Source: Rickettsiales bacterium
Lineage (GTDB): Bacteria; Pseudomonadota; Alphaproteobacteria; Rs-D84; CACZYB01
Reading direction: 5' to 3'
Assembly: GCA_031276335.1 (NCBI GenBank)
Contig: JAISNH010000026.1
Coordinates: 1 to 13,435 of the forward strand
Length of the DNA stretch: 13,435 nt
The notes beneath the pieces were generated by a model. The model worked only from the letters and a program-made list of their open reading frames with translations, did not search any database and was not told the DNA's origin. Positions 5,201 to 13,045 of the stretch are shown here, piece after piece. The position numbers and the translations under genes are program-made. Numbering within the stretch: position 1 is the first letter of the stretch; each line of letters starts with the position of its first letter.

Positions 5201-6669
5201 TGAAAGCGCTTTTCGTCACATCCGAACTTCATCCTTTCAACAAGACGGGCGGGCTGGGCGACGTGTCCGCGTGGCTGCCGCAGGCGATACGCAGGGCGGG
5301 CGTCGACATACGCTACCTCGTGCCCGCGTTTCCGTCCATACTCCGGGCGTTTTCCGAACTAAGGCCGGCGCATAGATTCGAAAACAAATTCCGGGCGAAG
5401 GAAATAATCGTGTACCGCGGAAGCCTGCGCGGCAATCCCGTGAAATTCTACCTGATAGATGCGCCCGAGCTGTTCATGCGCGCGGGAAACCCGTATTCGG
5501 ACGCCGCGGGAGGCGCATGGGGCGACAACCACCTGCGCTATGCGTGCCTTTCGTGGGTTGCGGCCGAATTCGCCGAAGCTGGGATCGACGGATGGACGCC
5601 GGACGTGATACACGCGAACGACTGGATGAGCGCTCTGGCCCCGGCATACCTGGAGCTGATACGGCGCAAGAACCCGGAGGCCAGGACGTCCAGCGTGCTT
5701 AGCATACACAACCTCGCCTTCCAGGGCGTGTTCCCGTTTTCGACGTACGGCGACCTAGAGCTGCCGAACTATTTCTTCAACGAGGACGGCGCGGAATTCT
5801 ACCGCCAGGTATCGTTCATCAAGGCCGGCATAATGTTCGCGGACAAGATCGCGACGGTCAGCCCGGCGTACGCGGCCGAGATACAGACCGAGGAATACGG
5901 ATGCGGGCTGGCCGATGCGCTGATACGGCGGAAGGACTCGCTTACCGGGATACTGAACGGCGTCGATTACGAGGAATGGAATCCCGCCTCCGACAGGCAC
6001 ATCAGGAAAAAATATTCCAAGGACACGATCGCCGACAAGAAAGCGAACAAGGAATTCCTGCAGGCGAAGGCAGGCCTGCTCCGGAACCCGAAGGCGCCTC
6101 TGTTCGGCGTGCTGTCCCGCATGACCGAGCAGAAGGGAATGGACCTGATCATCGAATCGATACCCGCGCTGATGGCCAACGGCGTGCAGCTCCTCGTCAT
6201 GGGCACAGACCAGGGCAACTACATGCCGCGCCTTTCGAACATCGCGCGGCAGTATCCGGGACAGTTCGCGGCCATGGACTACGACGAGGCATTCTCGCAC
6301 CAGGTGATCGCGGGCATAGACGTCCTTGCCAATCCCGCGCGGTTCGAGCCGTGCGGACTGACGCAGATGTTCGCGATGAGGTACGGAACCATACCGTACG
6401 CGCGGAGGACCGGCGGGCTTTCCGACACGATAATCGACGCGAATTTCCAAAACACGGTGGCAAGCAGCGCCGCGACGGGCTTCCTGTTCGAAAACTACCG
6501 CATGGCCGACTTCATCCACGGCACAGGCCGGATACTCTCCGTCTACCGGAACGAAAAGAAGATATGGGAGGCGCTGAAGCGGCAGGCGATGAAGCAGAAT
6601 TTCTCGTGGGACAAGGCCGCATCCGCCTACATCGACCTTTACAACACGCAGCTGAACCTTATCAAATAA
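5200..6669 (+). CDS. glgA: Glycogen synthase (ADP-glucose type, GT5)
   Basis: This 489-residue enzyme transfers glucose from ADP-glucose to the growing alpha-1,4-glucan in the cytoplasm. Hallmarks are KTGGLGDV at 15-22 (the KXGGL ADP-glucose site), DVIHANDW, LSIHNLAFQG, LSRMTEQKGMD in the second domain, and the strongly conserved block around Glu383 reading RFEPCGLTQM, then MRYGTIPYARRTGGLSDT. The length is close to the bacterial norm of about 480, and both GT-B domains are complete. The ATG at 5200 follows a G-rich Shine-Dalgarno (5191-5197). No other glycogen genes (glgC, glgB, glgP) are in the window; the neighbour is a GT4 enzyme. Expression may be held back by the hairpin over its start. 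The family assignment is firm. The product could be storage glycogen or another alpha-glucan used with the neighbouring transferase. Confidence 0.95.
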   Translation: MKALFVTSELHPFNKTGGLGDVSAWLPQAIRRAGVDIRYLVPAFPSILRAFSELRPAHRFENKFRAKEIIVYRGSLRGNPVKFYLIDAPELFMRAGNPYSDAAGGAWGDNHLRYACLSWVAAEFAEAGIDGWTPDVIHANDWMSALAPAYLELIRRKNPEARTSSVLSIHNLAFQGVFPFSTYGDLELPNYFFNEDGAEFYRQVSFIKAGIMFADKIATVSPAYAAEIQTEEYGCGLADALIRRKDSLTGILNGVDYEEWNPASDRHIRKKYSKDTIADKKANKEFLQAKAGLLRNPKAPLFGVLSRMTEQKGMDLIIESIPALMANGVQLLVMGTDQGNYMPRLSNIARQYPGQFAAMDYDEAFSHQVIAGIDVLANPARFEPCGLTQMFAMRYGTIPYARRTGGLSDTIIDANFQNTVASSAATGFLFENYRMADFIHGTGRILSVYRNEKKIWEALKRQAMKQNFSWDKAASAYIDLYNTQLNLIK

Positions 6670-6671
6670 CC

Positions 6672-6700
6672 TTGACTACGACCCGCCTCCGTACTATCAT
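6672..6700 (+). promoter_or_regulatory. sigma70-type promoter of lysK
   Basis: TTGACT (6672-6677) and TATCAT (6695-6700) each match consensus at 5 of 6 positions and are 17 bases apart. The start would be near 6707, giving a leader of about 19 bases with Shine-Dalgarno CGAGG (6716-6720). This is the best promoter in the window and begins only 3 bases after the glgA stop. Confidence 0.65.
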
Positions 6701-6725
6701 ACCATAAAACAAAACCGAGGTTCAA

Positions 6726-8315
6726 ATGGCTGGGAATACGAGCTTCCACTGGGCTGACCAGATCGCGGACAAAATCATTTCGGAAAAGGGCGACAGGGAT
6801 TCATACACGCTCGCGGCCGGCATCACGCCGTCGGGCACCATACATTTCGGCAAGTTCCGCGAGGTGATGACCGTGGATCTGGTCGCGCGCGCGCTGATGC
6901 GGCGCGGCAAGAAGGTGCGCTTCATCTATTCCTGGGACGACTACGACACCTTCCGCAAGGTGCCGGCCGACATGCCGCGGCAGGAAATGCTGAAGGAAAA
7001 GCTTTACCAGCCCATAGTCGACATTCCCGACCCGTACGGCACCGCGGCCTCGTACGCTAGGCACAACGAGCTGAGCCTGGAGGACAGCGCGCCGAAGGTG
7101 GGCATAGACTATGTGGAATACATATACCAGAACGAAAAATACCGCGCGGGCGACTACAACGCCCTCGTGACAAAGGCGATGGACGCGCGCGACGAGATCG
7201 CCGCCATACTCCAGGAATTCAAGACGAACGACATTCCGCCGTCGTGGATGCCCGTGGAAACCTACTGCAGCAAGTGCAACCGCGACCGCGTGGCCTTCTC
7301 CAGCTACGACGGGGCGAAAAAGACCGTCGAGTACGAGTGCAAGCTGTGCGGGCACAGGGAAACGATAGACCTAAACACCTCGCGCCGGCTGAAGCTGCCG
7401 TGGCGCGTGGACTGGCCCATGCGGTGGGCGTACGAAGGCGTGGATTTCGAGCCGGGCGGGCGCGACCATTCCTCGGCCGGCGGATCGCGCGACACCGGCG
7501 CCATAATCGCGCGCAGGATATTCGGCGCGGAGCCGCCCGTCTACTGCCTGTACGAATCCATACGCGTGAAGGGGCAGACGAAGAAAATGTCCTCCAGCTC
7601 CGGCAACGGATTCTCGCTCGAAAGCGTGCTCGCCGTGTACGAGCCGGAGATCGTACGCTGGTTCTTCGCCTCCTACAAGCCCGACGCCATGTTCGACATG
7701 GCCTTCGACCTGGACGTGATCAAAAACTACGAGGAATTCGACCAGACGGAGCGCGCGGCCTACGGGCTGGATGAAACCACGCCGGAGCGCAGGGAAAACG
7801 CCCGGCGGATATACGAGCTGTCGCAGCTGGACGCCGGCGGGAAAATCCCGGACGAAATGCCGTTCCAGCCGTCGTTCCGCCACCTTTGCAACATCCTTCA
7901 GATAAACGATTTCGACATCGCGAAAACGCGCGCGCACTATGCCGGCGAGATAAAGTCCGAACGCGACGAGCGGCGATTTGCCGAGCGGGCGGAGCGCGCC
8001 GCATTCTGGATAAAAAACCACGCGCCGGAGGATTTCAAGTTCGCGCTGAACCGCGAGCGGCGCTCCGACGTCGAGCTGACGGAAGCCGAGGCCGCCTTCA
8101 TAACCGACCTTAAATCCGAAATCAAGGAGCACCTGGAGCATTTCGCGACCGACAGGGACCTGCAGAACCTGATCGCCGGCATGATGGCCAGGCACGGCCT
8201 TACGCCAGAGGCGTACAAGAAGCTCTACCAGCTGCTGATCAGCCGCGACCGTGGGCCGAAGATCGCCGGATTCATCCGCGGCATCGGAAGCGAAAAAATT
8301 CTAAAACTACTATGA
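6726..8315 (+). CDS. lysK: Class I lysyl-tRNA synthetase (archaeal type)
   Basis: This 529-residue enzyme charges tRNA-Lys with lysine using ATP. It is the class I form, unrelated in fold to the class II LysS of most bacteria; many Alphaproteobacteria and spirochaetes use it. The HIGH-like signature is PSGTIHFGKF at 35-44 and the KMSKS-like signature is KMSSS at 287-291. A zinc ribbon inserted in the catalytic core has Cys181-X2-Cys184 and Cys205-X2-Cys208. The C-terminal third (about 350-529) is the helical anticodon-binding part. The ATG at 6726 has Shine-Dalgarno GAGG 5 bases upstream and its own promoter. A small membrane protein gene follows after 14 bases. Nothing looks truncated, and no class II lysS is visible in the window. 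Confidence 0.96.
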   Translation: MAGNTSFHWADQIADKIISEKGDRDSYTLAAGITPSGTIHFGKFREVMTVDLVARALMRRGKKVRFIYSWDDYDTFRKVPADMPRQEMLKEKLYQPIVDIPDPYGTAASYARHNELSLEDSAPKVGIDYVEYIYQNEKYRAGDYNALVTKAMDARDEIAAILQEFKTNDIPPSWMPVETYCSKCNRDRVAFSSYDGAKKTVEYECKLCGHRETIDLNTSRRLKLPWRVDWPMRWAYEGVDFEPGGRDHSSAGGSRDTGAIIARRIFGAEPPVYCLYESIRVKGQTKKMSSSSGNGFSLESVLAVYEPEIVRWFFASYKPDAMFDMAFDLDVIKNYEEFDQTERAAYGLDETTPERRENARRIYELSQLDAGGKIPDEMPFQPSFRHLCNILQINDFDIAKTRAHYAGEIKSERDERRFAERAERAAFWIKNHAPEDFKFALNRERRSDVELTEAEAAFITDLKSEIKEHLEHFATDRDLQNLIAGMMARHGLTPEAYKKLYQLLISRDRGPKIAGFIRGIGSEKILKLL

Positions 8316-8329
8316 CAAAGGAGGAAAAC

Positions 8330-8569
8330 ATGTTCAAGAACTGGAATTGGAAAACGCCCGTGCTGGACCTTATGCTGCTTATGGTCACGGCGAACCTTAC
8401 TATATTCTACGACGATTATGTCGAACGCTCCGGGGACTATTGGGTGCATTCCGGGCACGGCGAGGAGTACTGGTACTGCATGATAGCCGCGTTCTTCGTC
8501 CTTTCCGCGATAAAGATAGGCTCGCTGGCCTTTTTTGCGGCGAAGGAGAAAAAGGCGGGCGGCAAATAG
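8330..8569 (+). CDS. Small two-helix membrane protein downstream of lysK
   Basis: This is a 79-residue protein of unknown family. The ATG at 8330 is chosen because AAAGGAGG (8317-8324) lies 5 bases upstream; an in-frame ATG at 8312, overlapping the lysK stop as ATGA, lies upstream of that Shine-Dalgarno. It has two hydrophobic segments, about 11-27 (VLDLMLLMVTANLTIFY) and 50-71 (YCMIAAFFVLSAIKIGSLAFF). The loop between them is acidic and aromatic with two His, and the tail is Lys-rich (KEKKAGGK). The positive-inside rule suggests both ends in the cytoplasm and the loop in the periplasm. Co-transcription with lysK is likely, but no link to tRNA charging is evident. Its last codons also encode, on the other strand, the terminator of the pheT operon. 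Confidence 0.7.
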   Translation: MFKNWNWKTPVLDLMLLMVTANLTIFYDDYVERSGDYWVHSGHGEEYWYCMIAAFFVLSAIKIGSLAFFAAKEKKAGGK

Positions 8570-8592
8570 GCGCGACGCGCTACCGTCCCGCC
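8549..8592 (-). terminator. Branched intrinsic terminator of the rpmI-to-GNAT operon
   Basis: On the minus strand GGCGGG (8592-8587) plus CGG (8585-8583) pairs with CCG plus CCCGCC (8562-8554), with one bulged base, and five T follow immediately (8553-8549). A second small hairpin, GCGCG/CGCGC (8580-8570), fills the loop. It overlaps the GNAT stop codon and the end of the convergent small gene. No T-run follows in the plus direction. Confidence 0.5.
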
Positions 8593-9125
8593 CCCTTGTA
8601 GAAATTCACCATCGGGCTCGCCTCGTCCATCTCGGAGGCCTCGTACTTGTAGTCCATCTTCACCGCAAGCCGCACGGAGGGCTTGTTGTTGATGTTGCAT
8701 TCCAGCAGTATCCTTTCGAACCCGAGCGCGAAAAATGTCCGCTCCAGCGCGCCGACGGCCTCGGACATGTATCCTTTGTTCCGGTACGCCCTGTCGATGT
8801 AATAGCTGACATCGCCGACCCTGCCGCCGACGTTCAAGAAATCGACAAGCCCGATGTATTTTCCGTCCTCCTTCAGGTAAACGGCATAGCTCGCCATGTA
8901 TTTCTGGCGGAAGAACTCCGCGCGATCCCTTATGAAGCTCCGCGCCTTCTCCTCGGTCGCGAAGTTGCCGGCGAACATCCACTGCTTTATGTCGTCGAGG
9001 TTTTCGCGTTCCGTCCTCACCGCTTCCTTCACGTGCTTGTCCGACAAATCGTGCACCTGCAGGCGTATCCGCAAGCCCTCTATCTCATACGGAAACTCCT
9101 TTTCCGGAGTCCAGATTTTTTCCAT
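8580..9125 (-). CDS. GNAT-family N-acetyltransferase (RimJ/RimL-like)
   Basis: This 181-residue cytoplasmic acyltransferase transfers acetyl from acetyl-CoA to an amine. The Acetyltransf_3 pattern is visible: LRIRLQVHDLSD at the start, YIGLVDFLNVGGRVGDVSYYI as central strands, the acetyl-CoA loop RNKGYMSEAVGALE (a QxxGxG/A variant), and NINNKPSVRLAVKMDYKYE as the late conserved block. The ATG at 9125 is chosen over an in-frame GTG at 9131 because the GTG lies inside the Shine-Dalgarno AGGAGG (9136-9131), which is 5 bases from the ATG. It is the last gene of the rpmI-rplT-pheS-pheT transcript, joined to pheT by a stop/Shine-Dalgarno overlap. RimJ/RimL relatives modify ribosomal protein N-termini, which would suit this operon, but the substrate cannot be read from the sequence. 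Confidence 0.85.
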   Translation of the reverse strand: MEKIWTPEKEFPYEIEGLRIRLQVHDLSDKHVKEAVRTERENLDDIKQWMFAGNFATEEKARSFIRDRAEFFRQKYMASYAVYLKEDGKYIGLVDFLNVGGRVGDVSYYIDRAYRNKGYMSEAVGALERTFFALGFERILLECNINNKPSVRLAVKMDYKYEASEMDEASPMVNFYKGAGR

Positions 9126-9134
9126 TTTCACCTC

Positions 9135-11522
9135 CTACCTGTCCCTCAGCGCGCCGCCCAGCTTCGCGACGTTCGCGATCACCTTGTCCGATATCGCCTG
9201 GATTTCGCCGTCGGTAAGCGTGGATGCGGCCGGCGAAACCGCGATCTGCAACGCGACCGATTTTTTCCCGCCCAGCTCCGCGCCGCGGTAGACGTCGAAC
9301 ACCCACGCGTCGGAAATCATCGCGTCGGCGCCCCTTGCCGCGCGCAGTATCTCGTCGGCCGCGACATCATTGGAAAACAGGAATGCGAAGTCGCGCGACA
9401 CCGTCTGGAATTCGGAAAGCGACAGCTTCTTTTTCGCCGCGCCCTTCGATTTTACCGCCGGCAGAGCGCCAAGGTCTAGCTCGAAGGCCGCGACCGGAGC
9501 ATTCCTTATGCCGAATTTCCTTAGCGCCAAAGGATGCACATCGCCGAAATATCCGACGATTTTGCCAGCGAACGCGACTGCCGCGCCCCTCGCCGGGTGC
9601 ACCCAGGAAGGCAGGCCTTCCGTCCGGTACCTAAGCTTCGCCGCATCCGCTCCATAAAGCGCGAGCAGGGACAGCATGGCCTCCTTCGCATCGTAGGCGG
9701 AGGCCGCGCGCGGGGCGCTCCGCCAATCCTTTTCCACGACGTTGCCGCCGAACACCGCGCCGGCGAAAATAGCCTGATCGCCCGGAGCGGCGCTTTTGAA
9801 CACCGGCGCGATCTCGAACAGCCCGACGCTTTCCACCGAGCGCGCCAAATTCTCGGCAACGCCGGACAGCAGGTTCGGGATTATCGACTGGCGCATCACG
9901 TCCAGGCCGGAGGCTATCGGATTGGCCAGGCGTATCGGAGCCGCGACGTCGATTTCCTTCGAGGAGTCCATGAACGACCAGGTATAGACCTCGACAAGGC
10001 CGAGAGAGGCCAGCAGGCGCCGCGCGGCCGACTTCCTCGCCTGAAGCGGGGAGAGCAGCGGCCTCATACCGCCGGCTGTCACGGAAACCGCCGGCAGCCT
10101 GTCGTATCCGTAAATCCTGAGCAGCTCCTCGGTTATATCCTCCTTTATCGCCATATCGACGCGCCACGACGGTGGAACGACGCGGAGCGCATCGCCCTTC
10201 GCCTCCACCACGCAGCCCAGGCGCTCCAGAATCGCAACCATGTCTTTCCTGTCCATGTCCAGGCCGATACGATCCTTGAAATGGGCGACCGGGAATTCTA
10301 TCGCGATTTCCCTGTGCGGGTCCGCGCCCGTTTCCACGACATGCGAGGCCTCGCCCCCGCAGATGTCGAGAATCATCCTCGTCGCGAACTCCATGCCCCA
10401 TGCCGTCGAGGCCGGGTCTATGCCGCGCTCGAACCGGTACTTCGCATCCGATTCTATGCCCAGCCGCTTCGCGGTACGGCGGATATTCGCCGGGTCGAAG
10501 TACGCGGATTCGAGGAGCACGTTCTTCGTTTCCGGCGTGCACGAGGCCGCGATCCCGCCCATTATGCCGCCAAGGCTCTGGATGCCGACGTCGTCGCGAA
10601 TCACTATGTCGCCCGGCTTCAGATCGTACGTGCCGCCGTCCAGCGCGGCGAATTTCTCGCCCTCCTTCGCAAAATCTATCCTGAGCGCGCCCCTTATCTT
10701 GTCCGCGTCGAACACGTGCAGCGGGCGGCATATGTCCACGGCGCAATAGTTGGTCACGTCGACCAGCGCGGAAATCGCCTTCGCCCCGACCGCCGACAAA
10801 TAATTCTTCAGCCAGTCCGGGCTCTCGCCGTTCCCGAGACCCTTTATATAGCGGATGTTGAACTGTTTCGCCGCCTCGGGAATCCTGTTCTCGACCCTCA
10901 CCGGGCTGTCGAAGGCGCCCTTCACGACCTTGGTTTCCGGCGCGACGAATTCGCCGTGCCCGCCCGCGGCAAGGTCGCGCGCAATGCCGATGACGCCCAG
11001 GTAGTCCGGACGGTTCGGCGTGACCTCCGCGTCGAACACGACGTCTATAGGATAGATTTTTTCAAGCACGGAGAGCGCCGGAGCGCCGGCTTCCGCCTCT
11101 ATATCCGCCGGAATTTCGACGATGCCGGCGTGCTCGGAGCCAAGTCCCAGCTCGCGGGCGGAGCACATCATGCCCTGGCTTTCCACGCCGCGGATCACTC
11201 CCTTCCTCAGCTTCTCGCCGGTCGAAGGGATTATGTCGCCGGGACGCGACAGGATTCCCTTCAGCCCCTTCCTCGCATTCGGGGCGCCGCACACGACCTG
11301 CAGGATACCACTCCCCGCATCGACCTTCAGCAGGCGCAGGTGGTCGGAGTCGGGATGGGGCGCCGCCTCGACGATTTCGCCGACGACGAACCCCGCAAGG
11401 GGAGCGCGGGCGTCACGCATCTCCTCCACCTCCAGGCCAAGGAGCGTCAGCGCGTCAGCGATTTCGGCCGGCGTCTTGTCCGTCTTCAGGTATTTCTTCA
11501 GCGCGCTCAAAGTGAATTTCAT
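9135..11522 (-). CDS. pheT: Phenylalanyl-tRNA synthetase beta subunit
   Basis: This 795-residue subunit, the same length as in E. coli, forms the alpha2-beta2 enzyme with PheS. Domains in order: an N-terminal PheT fold (MKFTLSALKKYL), an EMAP-like tRNA-binding domain at about 37-150 with QVVCGAPNA and SQGMMCSARELGL, the B3/B4 editing domain with RPLHVFDADKI at about 263-273, a B5 domain followed by a synthetase-like core around 400-680, and the FDX-ACB anticodon domain at about 700-795 (SRDFAFLF, VFDVYRG, ALQIAV, TLTDGEI). The sequence style is alphaproteobacterial. The ATG at 11522 has AGGAGG 5 bases upstream, inside the pheS stop. Its own TAG in turn lies in the Shine-Dalgarno of the GNAT gene. 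No missing domain is apparent. Confidence 0.97.
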   Translation of the reverse strand: MKFTLSALKKYLKTDKTPAEIADALTLLGLEVEEMRDARAPLAGFVVGEIVEAAPHPDSDHLRLLKVDAGSGILQVVCGAPNARKGLKGILSRPGDIIPSTGEKLRKGVIRGVESQGMMCSARELGLGSEHAGIVEIPADIEAEAGAPALSVLEKIYPIDVVFDAEVTPNRPDYLGVIGIARDLAAGGHGEFVAPETKVVKGAFDSPVRVENRIPEAAKQFNIRYIKGLGNGESPDWLKNYLSAVGAKAISALVDVTNYCAVDICRPLHVFDADKIRGALRIDFAKEGEKFAALDGGTYDLKPGDIVIRDDVGIQSLGGIMGGIAASCTPETKNVLLESAYFDPANIRRTAKRLGIESDAKYRFERGIDPASTAWGMEFATRMILDICGGEASHVVETGADPHREIAIEFPVAHFKDRIGLDMDRKDMVAILERLGCVVEAKGDALRVVPPSWRVDMAIKEDITEELLRIYGYDRLPAVSVTAGGMRPLLSPLQARKSAARRLLASLGLVEVYTWSFMDSSKEIDVAAPIRLANPIASGLDVMRQSIIPNLLSGVAENLARSVESVGLFEIAPVFKSAAPGDQAIFAGAVFGGNVVEKDWRSAPRAASAYDAKEAMLSLLALYGADAAKLRYRTEGLPSWVHPARGAAVAFAGKIVGYFGDVHPLALRKFGIRNAPVAAFELDLGALPAVKSKGAAKKKLSLSEFQTVSRDFAFLFSNDVAADEILRAARGADAMISDAWVFDVYRGAELGGKKSVALQIAVSPAASTLTDGEIQAISDKVIANVAKLGGALRDR

Positions 11523-11531
11523 TCCGGCCTC

Positions 11532-12584
11532 CTATCTTCTGCTCAAACCGCTCGGTATGCTGGGCACGTCGAGCGGATCGAATCCGTAATGCGACAGCCA
11601 GCGCACGTCGCTTTCGAACATCTTACGCCCGTCGGGTATGCCGTATTTCAGCATCGCGAGGCGGTCAATGCCCGTGCCGAAGGCGAAGCCCTGGTAGACA
11701 TCCGGGTCCACGCCGACGTTCCTAAGCACCTGCGGATGCACCATGCCGCAACCCAGTATTTCAAGCCAGCGCCTGCCGTCTGCGCCGATCTTCAGCTCGC
11801 CGTCTTCGAACGTGCAGCGGACATCTATTTCGGCGGACGGCTCGGTGAACGGGAAAAAGTGCGGGCGGAAACGCGTCGGCACGTCGTCGGTTTCGAAAAA
11901 TGCCTTCAGGAAATCGAGCAGGCAGCCCTTCAGATGCGCCATGGTCACGCCCCTGTCCACGTACAACCCCTCTATCTGGTGGAACATGGGGAAATGGGTG
12001 GCGTCCCAGTCGCGGCGGTACACCCGCCCCATTGTTATAATCTTTACCGGCGCGCCGTCCCGCTCCATCGCGCGAATCTGCACGTCGGAAGTCTGGGTGC
12101 GCAGCAGCGTGCCCGCGTCGAAGAAAAAGCTGTCCTGCGTCGATCGCGACGGGTGGTCGGGCGGAAAGTTGAGAGCCAGGAAGTTGTGGAAATCGTCCTC
12201 GATATCCGGACCCTCCTCCATTTTGAAACCCATGCCCCCGAATATCTGCACCAGCTCGTCCATGACCTGCGAAACCGGATGCACCGCGCCCCTCCGCGCA
12301 GGCCGTGGCGAAAGCGTGACGTCGATTTTTTCCGAGGCGAGGCGCGCGCCTATCTCGGCTGCCTCCAGCGCTTCCTTCCGCCTTTCGATCGCGGATGCGA
12401 CCGAATCCCTGATCCGGTTCAGCTCCGCTCCGCGGGCCTTGCGCTCGGCCTCAGGCATGCCGCCCAGCCCCTTCAGGGCGGAGGTCAGAAGCCCCGACTT
12501 GCCGAGCAGCCCCACGCGCAGCTCCTCCAGCTCCGCAGCGGTCGCGGCCGAATCGATCTTTCCTATAATCTTCTGTTCTTCCAT
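11532..12584 (-). CDS. pheS: Phenylalanyl-tRNA synthetase alpha subunit
   Basis: This 350-residue catalytic subunit charges tRNA-Phe. The N-terminal coiled-coil arm (about 1-90) carries the pattern RVGLLGKSGLLTSALKGL. The class II core follows, with GMGFKMEEGPDIEDD, motif 2 MGRVYRRDWDATHFPMFHQ at about 185-203 and motif 3 GFAFGTGIDRLAML at about 298-311. Three in-frame ATGs are possible. The one at 12584 is best because the Shine-Dalgarno GAGG (12595-12592) is 7 bases away; for 12590 the gap is only 1 base. The ATG at 12665 overlaps the rplT stop and adds a 27-residue extension unlike PheS. The gene has a separate extended -10 promoter and a terminator-like hairpin upstream, so it can be uncoupled from rplT. 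The stop codon is embedded in the pheT Shine-Dalgarno. Confidence 0.96.
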   Translation of the reverse strand: MEEQKIIGKIDSAATAAELEELRVGLLGKSGLLTSALKGLGGMPEAERKARGAELNRIRDSVASAIERRKEALEAAEIGARLASEKIDVTLSPRPARRGAVHPVSQVMDELVQIFGGMGFKMEEGPDIEDDFHNFLALNFPPDHPSRSTQDSFFFDAGTLLRTQTSDVQIRAMERDGAPVKIITMGRVYRRDWDATHFPMFHQIEGLYVDRGVTMAHLKGCLLDFLKAFFETDDVPTRFRPHFFPFTEPSAEIDVRCTFEDGELKIGADGRRWLEILGCGMVHPQVLRNVGVDPDVYQGFAFGTGIDRLAMLKYGIPDGRKMFESDVRWLSHYGFDPLDVPSIPSGLSRR

Positions 12585-12597
12585 TTCCATTCCTCGC

Positions 12598-12626
12598 AAA
12601 TTAAAAGGGAGCGTCGAGCCCCCCTT
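12598..12626 (-). terminator. Terminator or attenuator between rplT and pheS
   Basis: Minus-strand RNA would form AAGGGGGGC (12626-12618), loop TCGAC, GCTCCCTT (12612-12605), an 8-pair stem with one irregular position, followed by the tract TTTTAATTT (12606-12598). It lies between rplT and pheS, where E. coli has the pheST attenuator. No Phe-rich leader peptide is visible here, so simple termination of rpmI-rplT is the better reading. Confidence 0.5.
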
Positions 12627-12635
12627 ATTATAACA
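12627..12635 (-). promoter_or_regulatory. Extended -10 promoter of pheS-pheT
   Basis: Minus-strand TGTTATAAT (12635-12627) is a perfect extended -10 (TGnTATAAT). The -35 region at 17 bases (TTTTTC) is poor, as is usual for extended -10 promoters. Transcription would start near 12620, inside the adjacent terminator stem, so transcripts from here escape that terminator. Confidence 0.5.
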
Positions 12636-12661
12636 TTGTTTCCACCTTAGAAAAAGCGAAA

Positions 12662-13036
12662 TCACGCGGGGGTTTCATCCTTGCCGGTAAATCGCTTCGC
12701 ATTTTCGACGACGGCCCTGAACGCCGCGGGCTCGCGCGAGGCCATGTCGCTAAGCACCTTGCGGTCGAGCGCGATTTTCGCGACGTCGAGCGCGTGCATG
12801 AACTCCGAATAGGTCAGCCCGTATTCGCGGACGCCGGCGTTTATGCGGGCGATCCACAGGCTGCGGAAGGTCGACTTTTTCTTCCTGCGGTCGCGGTATG
12901 CGTACTGAAGGCCCTTTTCGACCTTTTCGCGCGCGACGCGGTAGCAGGAGGAATTGCGCCCGCGGTAGCCTTTGGCCAGCTCCAGAATCTTCTTGTGGCG
13001 GCTGCGTTTGGTGACGCCTCGTTTTACACGTGCCAT
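12662..13036 (-). CDS. rplT: 50S ribosomal protein L20
   Basis: This 124-residue, highly basic protein binds 23S rRNA early in large-subunit assembly. It shows the whole L20 pattern: [33 protein letters not shown], then [33 protein letters not shown] in the globular half. It is a few residues longer than E. coli L20 (118), with the extra at the C-terminus. Shine-Dalgarno AGGAG (13047-13043) overlaps the rpmI TAG and is 6 bases from the ATG. L20 is a known autorepressor of its own operon through binding to leader mRNA in E. coli and Bacillus, so the structured leader upstream of rpmI is its natural target. Confidence 0.98.
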   Translation of the reverse strand: MARVKRGVTKRSRHKKILELAKGYRGRNSSCYRVAREKVEKGLQYAYRDRRKKKSTFRSLWIARINAGVREYGLTYSEFMHALDVAKIALDRKVLSDMASREPAAFRAVVENAKRFTGKDETPA

Positions 13037-13045
13037 TTCAAGCTC

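Noticed and set aside
9534..12650. Very long plus-strand open frame (about 1038 codons) antisense to pheT and pheS
   Set aside because: It runs across the whole pheS-pheT junction, is Arg/His/Val-rich with no recognisable domain, and follows from GC-biased codon use on the opposite strand. The minus-strand frames are unambiguous PheT and PheS.
12585..12661. pheM-like Phe leader peptide for attenuation
   Set aside because: I see no short frame with a run of Phe codons before the hairpin; the only mini-frame is ATG TTA TAA.
12585..12665. N-terminal extension of PheS from the ATG at 12665
   Set aside because: The added 27 residues do not look like PheS, the ATG overlaps the rplT stop, and the stretch contains the promoter and terminator. 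The ATG at 12584 has a properly spaced Shine-Dalgarno.
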